Both the position numbers and the translations under genes were made by a program. Shown here piece after piece: positions 36,499-44,871 of a DNA stretch of 64,000 nt (position 1 is its first letter; each line of letters opens with the position of its first letter). The stretch is taken from assembly GCA_050117315.1 (NCBI GenBank), contig JASFMY010000003.1:51587-115586 (forward strand), written 5' to 3'. Origin of the DNA: JANQIV01 sp050117315. Its GTDB lineage: Bacteria; Bacteroidota; Ignavibacteria; Ignavibacteriales; Melioribacteraceae. The notes beneath the pieces were generated by a model. The model searched no databases, was not told where the DNA came from, and worked only from the letters and a program-made list of their open reading frames with translations.

Positions 36499-37800
36499 TT
36501 GCGATTACACAAAGAAAATACCGGCGATTATTTACCCTTTTACAAGTCTTTACAGGACATTGATGATCCTATACATGAAGGTTTTACAGGGATATCGATA
36601 GTGAAAGGTTTTGAAAAGACAAATACACATATGCTCGAAAAATATTCGCATATGTTTCAAAATTTATCCGCTTTTGATAGAGATACATCGGAGTTAAAAT
36701 CGGTTGGTTTAATATCGGAAAAATTAAATTACTCATTAAAAAGAATTCTGCCCGTAAAAGATTCGGCAATTCTTGTTTTTGATGACACTTACTCTTCGCT
36801 TGAATTAATATCAAAGTCGGATTCACAGGATATTGTAAAAATGATGAATCATTTTTACACCGAAGGAATCTTGAACTTATTATTCGAAACCGGTAAGCCG
36901 ATGCTGGTGCCTGAGCTAAGTACATATAATTCTGACGGGCCTAAATTAAATTATATTTTATACCCCATCTTTGAAGAGAATAAAAAATTCGGTTTACTTT
37001 CAATCCTTACAACCGTAGGTCAAAACAATTTTAATGAAATGGATAAAGAATGTATTCGTATGCTGTTGAATTTAACAATATCGAAAATCAAAAATATTTC
37101 ATTAAAAGAAAAACTAAGTGCAACCTACGAAGATCTTCATACATACCAGGCAAAACTTTCAAATGACTTTAGGCTTGCCGCTATTGGCGAACTGACCCAG
37201 GGAATTATTGAGAACTTGCTTTCTCCCATGCAGGTAATTGTAAGCAATGTTGAAATGATAGAATCCGACACAGGCGATAACGAAGAAATAAAACAAATTA
37301 AAGCGCAGTTAAGAAAAATAAATTTATCAATCGGCAGGCTGGTAAAATTTGCCAACGTCAACCAGAATAATAATAAGATCCAGCCTTGTAATATAAACGA
37401 AGTAATAGGTGAATATTATAACCTCGTTAAATCAACGCTTGATAGCGTTAATTTGGAATTGGTATTGGATTTTGAAAAAAACATACCTTCAATATTGAGT
37501 CATCAGAACTATATTTTTCAATTGATGACCAACATTCTGGGGATTATTAAAAACAAATCCGATAAAGACGGCGGAATTATAATTCAAACAAGATTTAAAA
37601 AAGATCATATTCTGTTAAAAGTAATTACCACCTCTAATATTTCAAAGAATTCTCTTAGTGCAAAATCAAAAGACCTGAATATTAGAATTATTGAAAACCT
37701 GATGAAGAAACATGAAGGTGCATTTGCAATAGATAATTTTAACGGCACCGGTTCGGCATTAACATTAAAATTTCCTTTGAGGAGAAAGATCAGAAAATGA
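36499..37800 (+). CDS. GAF-type degenerate histidine kinase (pseudokinase)
   Basis: A 433-residue cytoplasmic protein. Residues about 60-200 look like a GAF sensor domain (KRILPVKDSAILVFDDTYSSLEL...). A DHp-like helix follows with AAIGELTQGIIENLLSPMQV; in active kinases this reads GIAHEINNPL, so the phospho-acceptor His is Glu here (E238). The ATPase region has no N-box Asn-Ala pair (QLMTNILGII), no DxGxG and only a trace of the lid (NGTGSALTLKFP). It should not autophosphorylate. It probably works as a sensory scaffold with the HDOD proteins. TTG start. Confidence 0.78.
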   Translation: MRLHKENTGDYLPFYKSLQDIDDPIHEGFTGISIVKGFEKTNTHMLEKYSHMFQNLSAFDRDTSELKSVGLISEKLNYSLKRILPVKDSAILVFDDTYSSLELISKSDSQDIVKMMNHFYTEGILNLLFETGKPMLVPELSTYNSDGPKLNYILYPIFEENKKFGLLSILTTVGQNNFNEMDKECIRMLLNLTISKIKNISLKEKLSATYEDLHTYQAKLSNDFRLAAIGELTQGIIENLLSPMQVIVSNVEMIESDTGDNEEIKQIKAQLRKINLSIGRLVKFANVNQNNNKIQPCNINEVIGEYYNLVKSTLDSVNLELVLDFEKNIPSILSHQNYIFQLMTNILGIIKNKSDKDGGIIIQTRFKKDHILLKVITTSNISKNSLSAKSKDLNIRIIENLMKKHEGAFAIDNFNGTGSALTLKFPLRRKIRK

Positions 37801-38387
37801 GAAACGCATTAAAAACAATATTGATCTTTGCTTTACTATCTGTTAGCGTATTATCAAATACAGGGGAAAGCGGTTTTGAAAACGTAAATACTGAGTCAGT
37901 AAACATTCGCGGAATGCTGGATAAACAAATTAACGAAATAAGAAAAAGAGAAAAGACATTGAAAAACAATTCGGCCGAAAAAATTAATGTGGCCGAATCC
38001 GGGATTGTTGATGATCAGGTAAACGGTAAAGCCGCATCAGTATTGACGGAAGAAAAAAAAGAAGTTAAAGACTCTTTGAAATCGGTTTTTCTGTTTGTTG
38101 AATTATCACTGCTGGTGTTGCTCGGTTACACTGTTAAGAAAAGATATGATAAAATTAATAAACTAAAAGTAATAGAATTAAAAAGAAATGTGAAAGATTT
38201 AAGGGAAGAAAAAATAGGTAGTTTTGCAAATAAAGAGTTATCCCTTTTAAGAATGAAATTAAATAACACAAAAATAAATGTAAAAGACAGCAGCAGGGAA
38301 ATAACACAGAAAGCAAAAAGCCTTGCAATTTCAAAAGGAGAGATCCACCTCGCAGCAAAAATAAAAATGATGACGCAGTTTAACTAA
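37797..38387 (+). CDS. Unknown exported/membrane protein in the fliA unit
   Basis: A 196-residue protein with an N-terminal signal-like helix (about 5-20), a polar region to about 95, one transmembrane helix (VFLFVELSLLVLLGYTV, about 98-114) and a Lys-rich cytoplasmic C-terminus ending with AKSLAISKGEIHLAAKIKMM. The layout, a periplasmic region followed by a helix and a basic cytoplasmic tail, faintly resembles FliO but no homology is clear. It overlaps its upstream neighbour by 4 nt (ATGA) and the next gene by one base. Confidence 0.65.
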   Translation: MRNALKTILIFALLSVSVLSNTGESGFENVNTESVNIRGMLDKQINEIRKREKTLKNNSAEKINVAESGIVDDQVNGKAASVLTEEKKEVKDSLKSVFLFVELSLLVLLGYTVKKRYDKINKLKVIELKRNVKDLREEKIGSFANKELSLLRMKLNNTKINVKDSSREITQKAKSLAISKGEIHLAAKIKMMTQFN

Positions 38388-39571
38388 TGATAGAATCAAT
38401 TACAAATAGCGCAAAAGTAGAAACAGGGTTTATACAGCTTAAACCCTCTTCCGGTTTTAAAAACATACCGGCGGTTAATTCAACCGTGCTTGTTAACGTA
38501 CTTGATAAGATAGGAGCAAATTATAAACTGCTTATCTCGGGTTCGGTATATCAATCAAGGCTACCCGTAGCTGCTGAAAAAGGAGAAGAATTTTTAGCAA
38601 AAGTAATGAGTCAGCAGCCCCTTACCCTAGGGCTCGATAATTTTACTAAGTTCAATCAAGTTGACAACAATGGTTTATCATTATTGTTGACAAAACTAAA
38701 TATAGCCGAAACAAATTTAACAACTTCATTATTAGAAAAAGTTATCTCTTCGAAAAAGCCTTTAATAAAAAGCAAACTAAAAAGGCTTATTGAACTCGTT
38801 GAAAATTCTGATATAAAAATCGACGATATTCAAATGCAGCTTCTGATAAGTATTATCTGGAATCTATCTACTGATAATTTCAAAAATACCAGGAACGTTT
38901 TTGAAAATATTTTTGATATTTCATTTGAAGAATTGAGCAAAAAGATTTTTGATTTAATTCAAGCGAGCAACACGCTTAATTTACCGCAAAGTTATTATGA
39001 CTTATTAAACAGCAAAATTATTTTAGATATATCGACATTGAATTCCATGCCTAAAACCTCGGCGGTTAGAGATAAATCCGCAGAACTGCTAAATGTCATT
39101 CACTTTATAGATGCAAATAGGTCTTTATATGTTAACAATAAAACGGTTATAAACCTATTTAATGATATGAAGGTATACTTACTCAAATACATTATTCAAA
39201 AGGCGTTCTATGCTAAGTTTAATCTTTACCCCGAATTTGTAATAGTGAAAAGAGATCAAAATTTGGAATTAATTAACTACAGAATTGAAGAGCAGAATAA
39301 AAACAGTTTCATGATGATTTCTAAAATTGATTACGGTAATGATGAAAGCTTATTCTTACAAGGAGTTTATGCTAATGATAAATTCATAGGCGAAGCAATA
39401 GTAACCGAGAGAATCAAGAAAGTAGTTGATTCCCATTTAACTGTTTTGAATAAAAAAATTGAAAAAGTATTAAAAGTAATTTCGGATATAAAAAGTAAGA
39501 TGAAAGGAATAGCGGCAGATATTGAAGGTGACTCCATAACTATTCATCAGCCGGTAAACATAAACATATAA
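38387..39571 (+). CDS. FliK-like protein of unknown function (tentative)
   Basis: A 394-residue soluble protein without membrane segments. The N-terminal part (about 28-80: STVLVNVLDKIGANYKLLI, then GEEFLAKVMSQQPLTLGL) resembles the start of FliK-like hook-length proteins, and the last 110 residues form a beta-then-helix domain ending in a coiled coil (LNKKIEKVLKVISDIKSKM). The middle is helical. I would not call it FliK, since a clear FliK is encoded at 19166. It precedes the distal rod genes flgF and flgG, which makes a hook/rod role plausible. Confidence 0.55.
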   Translation: MIESITNSAKVETGFIQLKPSSGFKNIPAVNSTVLVNVLDKIGANYKLLISGSVYQSRLPVAAEKGEEFLAKVMSQQPLTLGLDNFTKFNQVDNNGLSLLLTKLNIAETNLTTSLLEKVISSKKPLIKSKLKRLIELVENSDIKIDDIQMQLLISIIWNLSTDNFKNTRNVFENIFDISFEELSKKIFDLIQASNTLNLPQSYYDLLNSKIILDISTLNSMPKTSAVRDKSAELLNVIHFIDANRSLYVNNKTVINLFNDMKVYLLKYIIQKAFYAKFNLYPEFVIVKRDQNLELINYRIEEQNKNSFMMISKIDYGNDESLFLQGVYANDKFIGEAIVTERIKKVVDSHLTVLNKKIEKVLKVISDIKSKMKGIAADIEGDSITIHQPVNINI

Positions 39572-39573
39572 AG

Positions 39574-39774
39574 ATGAAAAGCGAATTTACAAAACAAGTA
39601 ATACAAATGATGAAAGAAGCAAAAATAAATATTGAGGAAAGCAGCTTTTTGAACGAAGCTTTGAATTCATCAAAAACGAATAATGACATGCCTGTTAAAC
39701 TGAACATGGTTGTTGCCCTGTTGTCGGATACGCTTACTTCAATTAAACAAAGTGTAGGAGAATCAAATGAGTGA
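39574..39774 (+). CDS. Small unknown protein before flgF
   Basis: A 66-residue, helical, soluble protein (FTKQVIQMMKEAKINIEESSF, then MVVALLSDTLTSIKQSV). It starts two bases after the previous stop and overlaps flgF by 8 nt, so it is coupled to rod genes. No family recognised. A small chaperone for a rod component is one possibility, from context only. Confidence 0.6.
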   Translation: MKSEFTKQVIQMMKEAKINIEESSFLNEALNSSKTNNDMPVKLNMVVALLSDTLTSIKQSVGESNE

Positions 39775-40474
39775 TACAATTTACGAAGCAGCAAAAAATT
39801 TGCATCACCAGATGAAAAACATGGAGGTAATTGCCAACAACCTGGCAAATATAAATTCAACGGGATATAAGAGACAAATTCCGTTTACCGAATATTTAGC
39901 AAGGGAAGAAAACCAGGGGCGGCAGATTACAGATTTTAGTGAAGGTAATTTTATTGAAACCGGTAATCCCTTTGACCTTGCTTTAACAGGAAGCAATTTC
40001 TTTATGTTGAAAACAGAAAGGGGAATTGAAATTACTAAAGACGGCAGGTTCGAAATTTCGGATGACGGATACCTGGTAAATGAAAACGGTGATAAAGTAG
40101 TGAGTGAAAGCGGTGAAGTGAATTTGTTCGAATTTGTTATTGAAAAAAATGCAACTGTTAAGATTACGTCAAACGGCGAAATAAAGGTCGGGACAGATGT
40201 TATAGACAAAATTGCGGTTGCTAAGATTGAAAACCAGGACAACCTGGTTAGAACCGAAGGACAGCAGTTTTATGATCCGGGAGAAGATTATGAAACCCCG
40301 CCGGAAAGTGATTATCAAATACACCAGGGGTTCTTAGAAGAATCAAATACAAATGCTATTTATGAAATGCAGTATATGATAAAAATAAACAGGGACTATG
40401 AATCATCGCAAAAGTTGATTAGAGAAATGGACGAGATGATGGGTAAAGCAAAAGAAATAGGAACAGTACAATAA
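39767..40474 (+). CDS. flgF: Proximal rod protein FlgF
   Basis: The 235-residue protein has the rod signature near its start (HHQMKNMEVIANNLANINSTGYKRQIPFTEY), the central GNPFDLALTGSNFFMLKTERGIEITKDGRFEIS block of the FlgF/G family, and the C-terminal helix GFLEESNTNAIYEMQYMIKINRDYE. FlgF/FlgG order and length fit FlgF. It follows a small gene and precedes flgG. Confidence 0.92.
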   Translation: MSDTIYEAAKNLHHQMKNMEVIANNLANINSTGYKRQIPFTEYLAREENQGRQITDFSEGNFIETGNPFDLALTGSNFFMLKTERGIEITKDGRFEISDDGYLVNENGDKVVSESGEVNLFEFVIEKNATVKITSNGEIKVGTDVIDKIAVAKIENQDNLVRTEGQQFYDPGEDYETPPESDYQIHQGFLEESNTNAIYEMQYMIKINRDYESSQKLIREMDEMMGKAKEIGTVQ

Positions 40475-40487
40475 GGAGGATTTAACA

Positions 40488-41285
40488 ATGCCAACAAGAG
40501 CCTTAAGAACAGCAGCTTCCGGAATGTATGCACAGCAAATTAATATTCAGGTTATTTCCAATAATATTGCGAACATCAATACAACAAGCTTTAAAAAGAA
40601 CCGGGCTGAATTTAAAGATTTAATATACCAGGAAGTATCGGCTAATCCTCAAAGTTCCGAAATACCCGGAATTTCCGAAACGGCTAGCGACAAAATCCAA
40701 ATTGGTAACGGTGTAAAGCCGACCTCTACCCAGAAAGTTTTTGAGCAGGGTGATCTGCAGCAAACAGAAAATGAACTTGATATTGGGATACAAGGAGAAG
40801 GCTTTTTCCAGGTTAGAAGAAGCGACGGTACTTATGCATACACAAGAGACGGTGCATTAAAATTATCTAACGACGGTACGATAGTAACTACTGGAGGATA
40901 CGTTATTGAACCCGGAATATCAGTAACAAGTGAAACAACTGCAATAAGTATTTCCACAGACGGTGTAGTTAGCATAACTGAGACCGGAGGCGAGACTACG
41001 GAAGTAGGGGAGTTGGAATTGGCTAAGTTTGTAAACCCGGGCGGACTAAGGGCATTGGGAAATAACCTTTACGAAGAAACCGAAGCATCAGGTGTCCCGA
41101 TTTTAGGAACTCCCGATAGTGACGGATTCGGTACTTTGAATCAAGGATACTTGGAATCGGCAAACGTTGATATTGTTGAAGAAATGATTTCGATGATAAC
41201 AGCTCAAAGAGCTTATGAAATAAATTCTAAAACCGTCACTACTGTTGAAGAAATGATGAACATAGCTAATAACCTTAAAAGATAA
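40488..41285 (+). CDS. flgG: Distal rod protein FlgG
   Basis: FlgG builds the distal rod, the drive shaft through the P and L rings. The 265-residue protein begins LRTAASGMYAQQINIQVISNNIANINTTSFKKNRAEFKDL, shows GEGFFQVRRSDGTYAYTRDGALKLSNDG, and ends with ESANVDIVEEMISMITAQRAYEINSKTVTT, all canonical. A strong AAGGAGG ribosome site precedes the ATG. Confidence 0.97.
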   Translation: MPTRALRTAASGMYAQQINIQVISNNIANINTTSFKKNRAEFKDLIYQEVSANPQSSEIPGISETASDKIQIGNGVKPTSTQKVFEQGDLQQTENELDIGIQGEGFFQVRRSDGTYAYTRDGALKLSNDGTIVTTGGYVIEPGISVTSETTAISISTDGVVSITETGGETTEVGELELAKFVNPGGLRALGNNLYEETEASGVPILGTPDSDGFGTLNQGYLESANVDIVEEMISMITAQRAYEINSKTVTTVEEMMNIANNLKR

Positions 41286-41296
41286 TCGGCAATAAA

Positions 41297-41935
41297 ATGA
41301 TGAATCTGCTTAACATATTATGTTTTTTATTTGTCGGGTTAAATGGTACTTCGGTTATTGATGAATATCTTCAAAAAAATTTAAAGGGGTTTAATTCCTA
41401 CGAATATGAAATTGTTACCGATGTTAAAAGCGAATTCAAAATTGACGAAACAAGGGAGTTCGGCTTAAGAAACGGCTATATGTATATTCCAGTTGAACTT
41501 TTGGTTAGTCAGGATTATTCGAAGAAATCTTCGATTACACTTAAAGTAAAGCTGTTCAAAAATGTACTGGTAGCAGGCAAAGATCTTCATGCAAGTGAAG
41601 AAATTTCACCTAATGATTTCATTTTGGAATTAAGAGATATCCCGGATACAAGGTTAAAAGTTGTTTCGACCTTTAGTTATATAGAAAACAAAAAAGCAAG
41701 AAGAAATATTGATAAAGGTGATGTGCTTACTAAAGGAATGCTGACCGACATTCCCTTGATAGATAGAGGAGATATTGTAAATGCCTTTTTTGAATACGGA
41801 ACTGTAATTGTTTCTTTTAGGGTTTCTTCAAGAGGTGTTGGAAGTAAAGGCGATAGAATAAGAGTAGAGAGAGACGACAAAAGGGTTTTTATAGCAGAAG
41901 TAGTGAACAAAAATAACGTAAAAATAATTGAGTAA
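41297..41935 (+). CDS. flgA: P-ring assembly chaperone FlgA
   Basis: FlgA is a periplasmic chaperone for the P ring. The 212-residue protein has an N-terminal signal peptide (about 1-18) and C-terminal SAF-like domains with VLVAGKDLHASEEISPNDFILELRDIP and RRNIDKGDVLTKGMLTDIPLI, typical of FlgA. ATG 41300 is an equally possible start. It sits between flgG and flgH, as expected. Confidence 0.9.
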   Translation: MMNLLNILCFLFVGLNGTSVIDEYLQKNLKGFNSYEYEIVTDVKSEFKIDETREFGLRNGYMYIPVELLVSQDYSKKSSITLKVKLFKNVLVAGKDLHASEEISPNDFILELRDIPDTRLKVVSTFSYIENKKARRNIDKGDVLTKGMLTDIPLIDRGDIVNAFFEYGTVIVSFRVSSRGVGSKGDRIRVERDDKRVFIAEVVNKNNVKIIE

Positions 41936-41938
41936 AAA

Positions 41939-42511
41939 ATGAAAAAGTTTATAACAATAATAGCGGTGTTACCATTATTGCTTCAAGCACAGGATTTGAG
42001 AAGTAACGCAAGCCGTTCACTTTTTTCAGATTATAAAGCCTCGCGAATAGGGGATGCGGTTACAATTATTGTTGTAGAATCTTCAGTAGCTTCAAATTCC
42101 TCGCAGACTAAAACCGGAAAATCGAGCGATGTTGGTTACAACCTTGAAGGCTTAATGGACGGTAGTTCGTTACTTCCATCGGTAGACCTTTCGTTAGGTT
42201 CAAACAATGATTTTGAGGGCGGCGGATCAATAAATTCATCGGGGAGTGTGCAAACAAAAATAAGTGCTTTAATTGATTCGGTACTGGCTAATGGTTTGGT
42301 AAGAATTCGCGGCAGCAGAAGAATATCCATAAACGGTGAGGAACAAAATATTTTTATAAAAGGAATTGTGAGAACAGCCGATTTAAATTCCGACAATACC
42401 GTTTATTCTTATAACATTTCAGAAGCGGAAATTATTCTGGAAAATGAAGGCAGAATTGAGGGTGCAAGCAACCCGGGATTATTAACGAAAATATTTCATT
42501 GGTTATTTTAG
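41939..42511 (+). CDS. flgH: L-ring protein FlgH without a visible lipobox
   Basis: FlgH forms the outer-membrane L ring. The 190-residue protein has a signal peptide and the family blocks SLFSDYKASRIGDAVTIIVVESSVASNSS, ALIDSVLANGLVRIRGSRRISINGEEQNIFIKGIVRTADL and SEAEIILENEGRIEGASNPG. In enteric bacteria FlgH is a lipoprotein; here the segment after the signal helix reads LLLQAQDLRSN, with no cysteine, so it is probably cut by signal peptidase I. It overlaps no gene after flgI is restarted at 42520. Confidence 0.92.
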   Translation: MKKFITIIAVLPLLLQAQDLRSNASRSLFSDYKASRIGDAVTIIVVESSVASNSSQTKTGKSSDVGYNLEGLMDGSSLLPSVDLSLGSNNDFEGGGSINSSGSVQTKISALIDSVLANGLVRIRGSRRISINGEEQNIFIKGIVRTADLNSDNTVYSYNISEAEIILENEGRIEGASNPGLLTKIFHWLF

Positions 42512-42519
42512 GTGATAAC

Positions 42520-43611
42520 ATGAAAAAGGTAACAGTAATTTTAATAATATTTTTGACTGCTTTCTCAAGCAGCAATGCCCAAAGAATAAAAGACCTGGCT
42601 TACTTTAAAGGAGTAAGTACCGAACAACTTATAGGGTATGGACTTGTAGTAGGTTTGGCCGGAACCGGCGACAGCCACCGTTCTTCTTTTACTATTCAAT
42701 CAATTACAAGTATGTTGAAAAGATTCGGAATAACTGTTCCTGAAACAAATTTAAGAACAAGAAACGTTGCCGCAGTTATGGTTACGGCAAAAGTGAATAA
42801 TCTTTATCAAGCGGGAAATGAATTTGACGTAGTTGTATCATCTATGGGTGATGCAACAAGTTTAATGGGAGCAACTTTACTTATGACTCCGTTATCCGGT
42901 GTTGACGGTTCGGTATACGGTATAGCACAGGGACCTATATCTATTGGTGGTTTCGACATTAATACGGCCTCTGGGGGAAGAGTTGCAAAGAACCATGCGC
43001 TATCGGGCAGGATTCCTGGAGGCGGTAAACTTGAAGTTGAAATTCCCGGTGGAGAAATGAACCAATCGGAATTGAGCCTGTTGTTAAGAGAACCGGATTT
43101 TACAACGTTGAATAATATTGCTAATGCAGTAAACCAGCAATTTGGAGAAGGAACCGCATCAGCCGAAGGAGCATCAGAAGTCAAATTGGTTGTGCCGAAT
43201 GATGTTACAAATTTAACTTCTTTTATCTCACAACTTGAATCAATTGAAGTACAAAAAGATGTTGTAGCAAAAGTTGTATTAAACGAAAGAACAGGTACGG
43301 TAGTAACAGGCAGCAACGTCCGTATATCGCCTGTAACAATTTCACACGGAAGCTTAAATATTTCTATTCAGTCATACCCGCTGGTTAGCCAGCCGAATGC
43401 ATTTTCGCAAGGGGAAACGGTATTGTTTAATAATCTTGTGCCAAATGCCAACCAGGATAACGGTCATGCGGTAACAATTGAAGGGGCCACGAATGTGCAG
43501 GAAGTAGCTGCTGCTCTCAACTCATTAAATGTTTCACCGAGAGATATTATTGCGGTATTCCAGGCATTGAAAGAAGCAGGAGCATTAACTGCAGAGTTGA
43601 TAATTATATAA
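42520..43611 (+). CDS. flgI: P-ring protein FlgI
   Basis: FlgI forms the periplasmic P ring. I start it at ATG 42520, behind AGGTG at good spacing; the upstream in-frame TTG at 42499 would add residues ahead of a proper signal peptide (MKKVTVILIIFLTAFSSSNA). The 363-residue product has RIKDLAYFKGVSTEQLIGYGLVVGLAGTGDS and SGRIPGGGKLEVEIPGG, and ends AALNSLNVSPRDIIAVFQALKEAGALTAELIII, all canonical. It shares one base with flgJ. Confidence 0.96.
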   Translation: MKKVTVILIIFLTAFSSSNAQRIKDLAYFKGVSTEQLIGYGLVVGLAGTGDSHRSSFTIQSITSMLKRFGITVPETNLRTRNVAAVMVTAKVNNLYQAGNEFDVVVSSMGDATSLMGATLLMTPLSGVDGSVYGIAQGPISIGGFDINTASGGRVAKNHALSGRIPGGGKLEVEIPGGEMNQSELSLLLREPDFTTLNNIANAVNQQFGEGTASAEGASEVKLVVPNDVTNLTSFISQLESIEVQKDVVAKVVLNERTGTVVTGSNVRISPVTISHGSLNISIQSYPLVSQPNAFSQGETVLFNNLVPNANQDNGHAVTIEGATNVQEVAAALNSLNVSPRDIIAVFQALKEAGALTAELIII

Positions 43612-44414
43612 TGAGCAATATTCAATTAAAAATATCGAACCCGCAGCATATAAAAGAACCTAAACAAATTGATCAAAGGTTCAATGATGCTCAGAAAACC
43701 AAACTGGCTAAGGCTTCAAAAGATTTTGAAAGCTTGCTGACAACTATGATGTTGAAGAGCATGACCAAATCAACCAACGGTTTGTTCGGAGACAATAATT
43801 ACGGAGGAAATGTTCTCGATACTTTTTTTGAACAAGAATTATCAAATCACATTACAGGGGCACAAGGGTTTGGGATAGCGGAACAGATATATAAAAAAAT
43901 TACCGGTGAAGAATTAAACATGGAAGAACTGGTGAAATTCAAAAGTAATAACACCAATGAAACACAAATAAAAAGTATTGACAAAGGCAGTAGTACGGTA
44001 ACTCCCAGCAGCAGTGCTGAAACGAGATTAAAGAAATATGAACCGATTATAAAAGAAGCATCTGATAAATACGGCATTCCTCAAAGTTTGATTAAATCAG
44101 TTATCCTTACTGAATCTGCAGCAAAAGAAAATGCAGTATCAAGTGCAAATGCCAAAGGGCTGATGCAGCTAATGGACGAAACGGCAAAAGATATGGGAGT
44201 TAAAAATGTTTGGAATCCCAAAGAAAACATTTTTGGCGGAACTAAATATTTATCACAAATGATGGAAAAATATGATGGCAATATCAATAAGACCTTGGCT
44301 GCTTATAATGCGGGTCCGGGGAATGTAGATAAATATGAAGGCATCCCGCCGTTCAGCGAAACACAAAATTATGTAAAAAGAGTTTTAAATTATTTGAACT
44401 ACATGGAGAGTTAA
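43611..44414 (+). CDS. flgJ: FlgJ fused to a lytic transglycosylase (SLT) domain
   Basis: FlgJ caps the growing rod and opens the peptidoglycan. The 267-residue protein has the rod-cap domain (about 28-100, KLAKASKDFESLLTTMMLKSM, then GFGIAEQIYKKI), a Ser/Thr linker, and at 145-265 a lytic transglycosylase domain with catalytic E168 (VILTESA), GLMQLM and AAYNAGPGNVDKY. Enteric FlgJ instead carries a glucosaminidase. No Sec signal is present, so it is probably exported through the flagellum. flgN follows with no gap. Confidence 0.94.
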   Translation: MSNIQLKISNPQHIKEPKQIDQRFNDAQKTKLAKASKDFESLLTTMMLKSMTKSTNGLFGDNNYGGNVLDTFFEQELSNHITGAQGFGIAEQIYKKITGEELNMEELVKFKSNNTNETQIKSIDKGSSTVTPSSSAETRLKKYEPIIKEASDKYGIPQSLIKSVILTESAAKENAVSSANAKGLMQLMDETAKDMGVKNVWNPKENIFGGTKYLSQMMEKYDGNINKTLAAYNAGPGNVDKYEGIPPFSETQNYVKRVLNYLNYMES

Positions 44415-44870
44415 ATGGAAACAAAAAATTTAGTTGCCATTTTGAGGAAGCAAAAACTCAATCTGGAAAATCTTCTCGGTTTGGCTAAAGAAAAACGAAA
44501 AGCACTTGTTGGCAGAAAAAGGGAAGACCTTGAGGCCGTCAGTAAACAGGAAGAAAAATTAATTTTCTCTGTTCAGAAAATCGAAAAAGAGAGAATTGCA
44601 GTTGTAAATCAAATAGCTGCAAAAAACGGCTTAAATGCTAAATCACTTAAAATCGGTAATTTAATTGAAAAGCTTTCTAAAACTGAAGAGCAGCAAACAA
44701 TAACTCAATTGAGAGAATTGGAAAGTGAAGTTAAAGCTCTTTTAAACGAACTGCGAAAAGAAAACGGTAGAAACATGTTTTTGATACAACATGCAAGGAA
44801 GTTTATCGAGCAAACAATGAAAGCAATTTTCGGGGAAGGCAAAAAATCAATTTTAGATAGGAAAGTTTAA
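44415..44870 (+). CDS. flgN: Export chaperone FlgN for FlgK/FlgL
   Basis: A 151-residue coiled-coil protein (LVAILRKQKLNLENLLGLAKEKRKALVGRKREDLEAVSKQEEKLI) of FlgN length and pattern. FlgN guards the hook-filament junction proteins before export. Its place directly between flgJ and flgK supports the call strongly. Confidence 0.88.
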   Translation: METKNLVAILRKQKLNLENLLGLAKEKRKALVGRKREDLEAVSKQEEKLIFSVQKIEKERIAVVNQIAAKNGLNAKSLKIGNLIEKLSKTEEQQTITQLRELESEVKALLNELRKENGRNMFLIQHARKFIEQTMKAIFGEGKKSILDRKV

Positions 44871-44871
44871 A

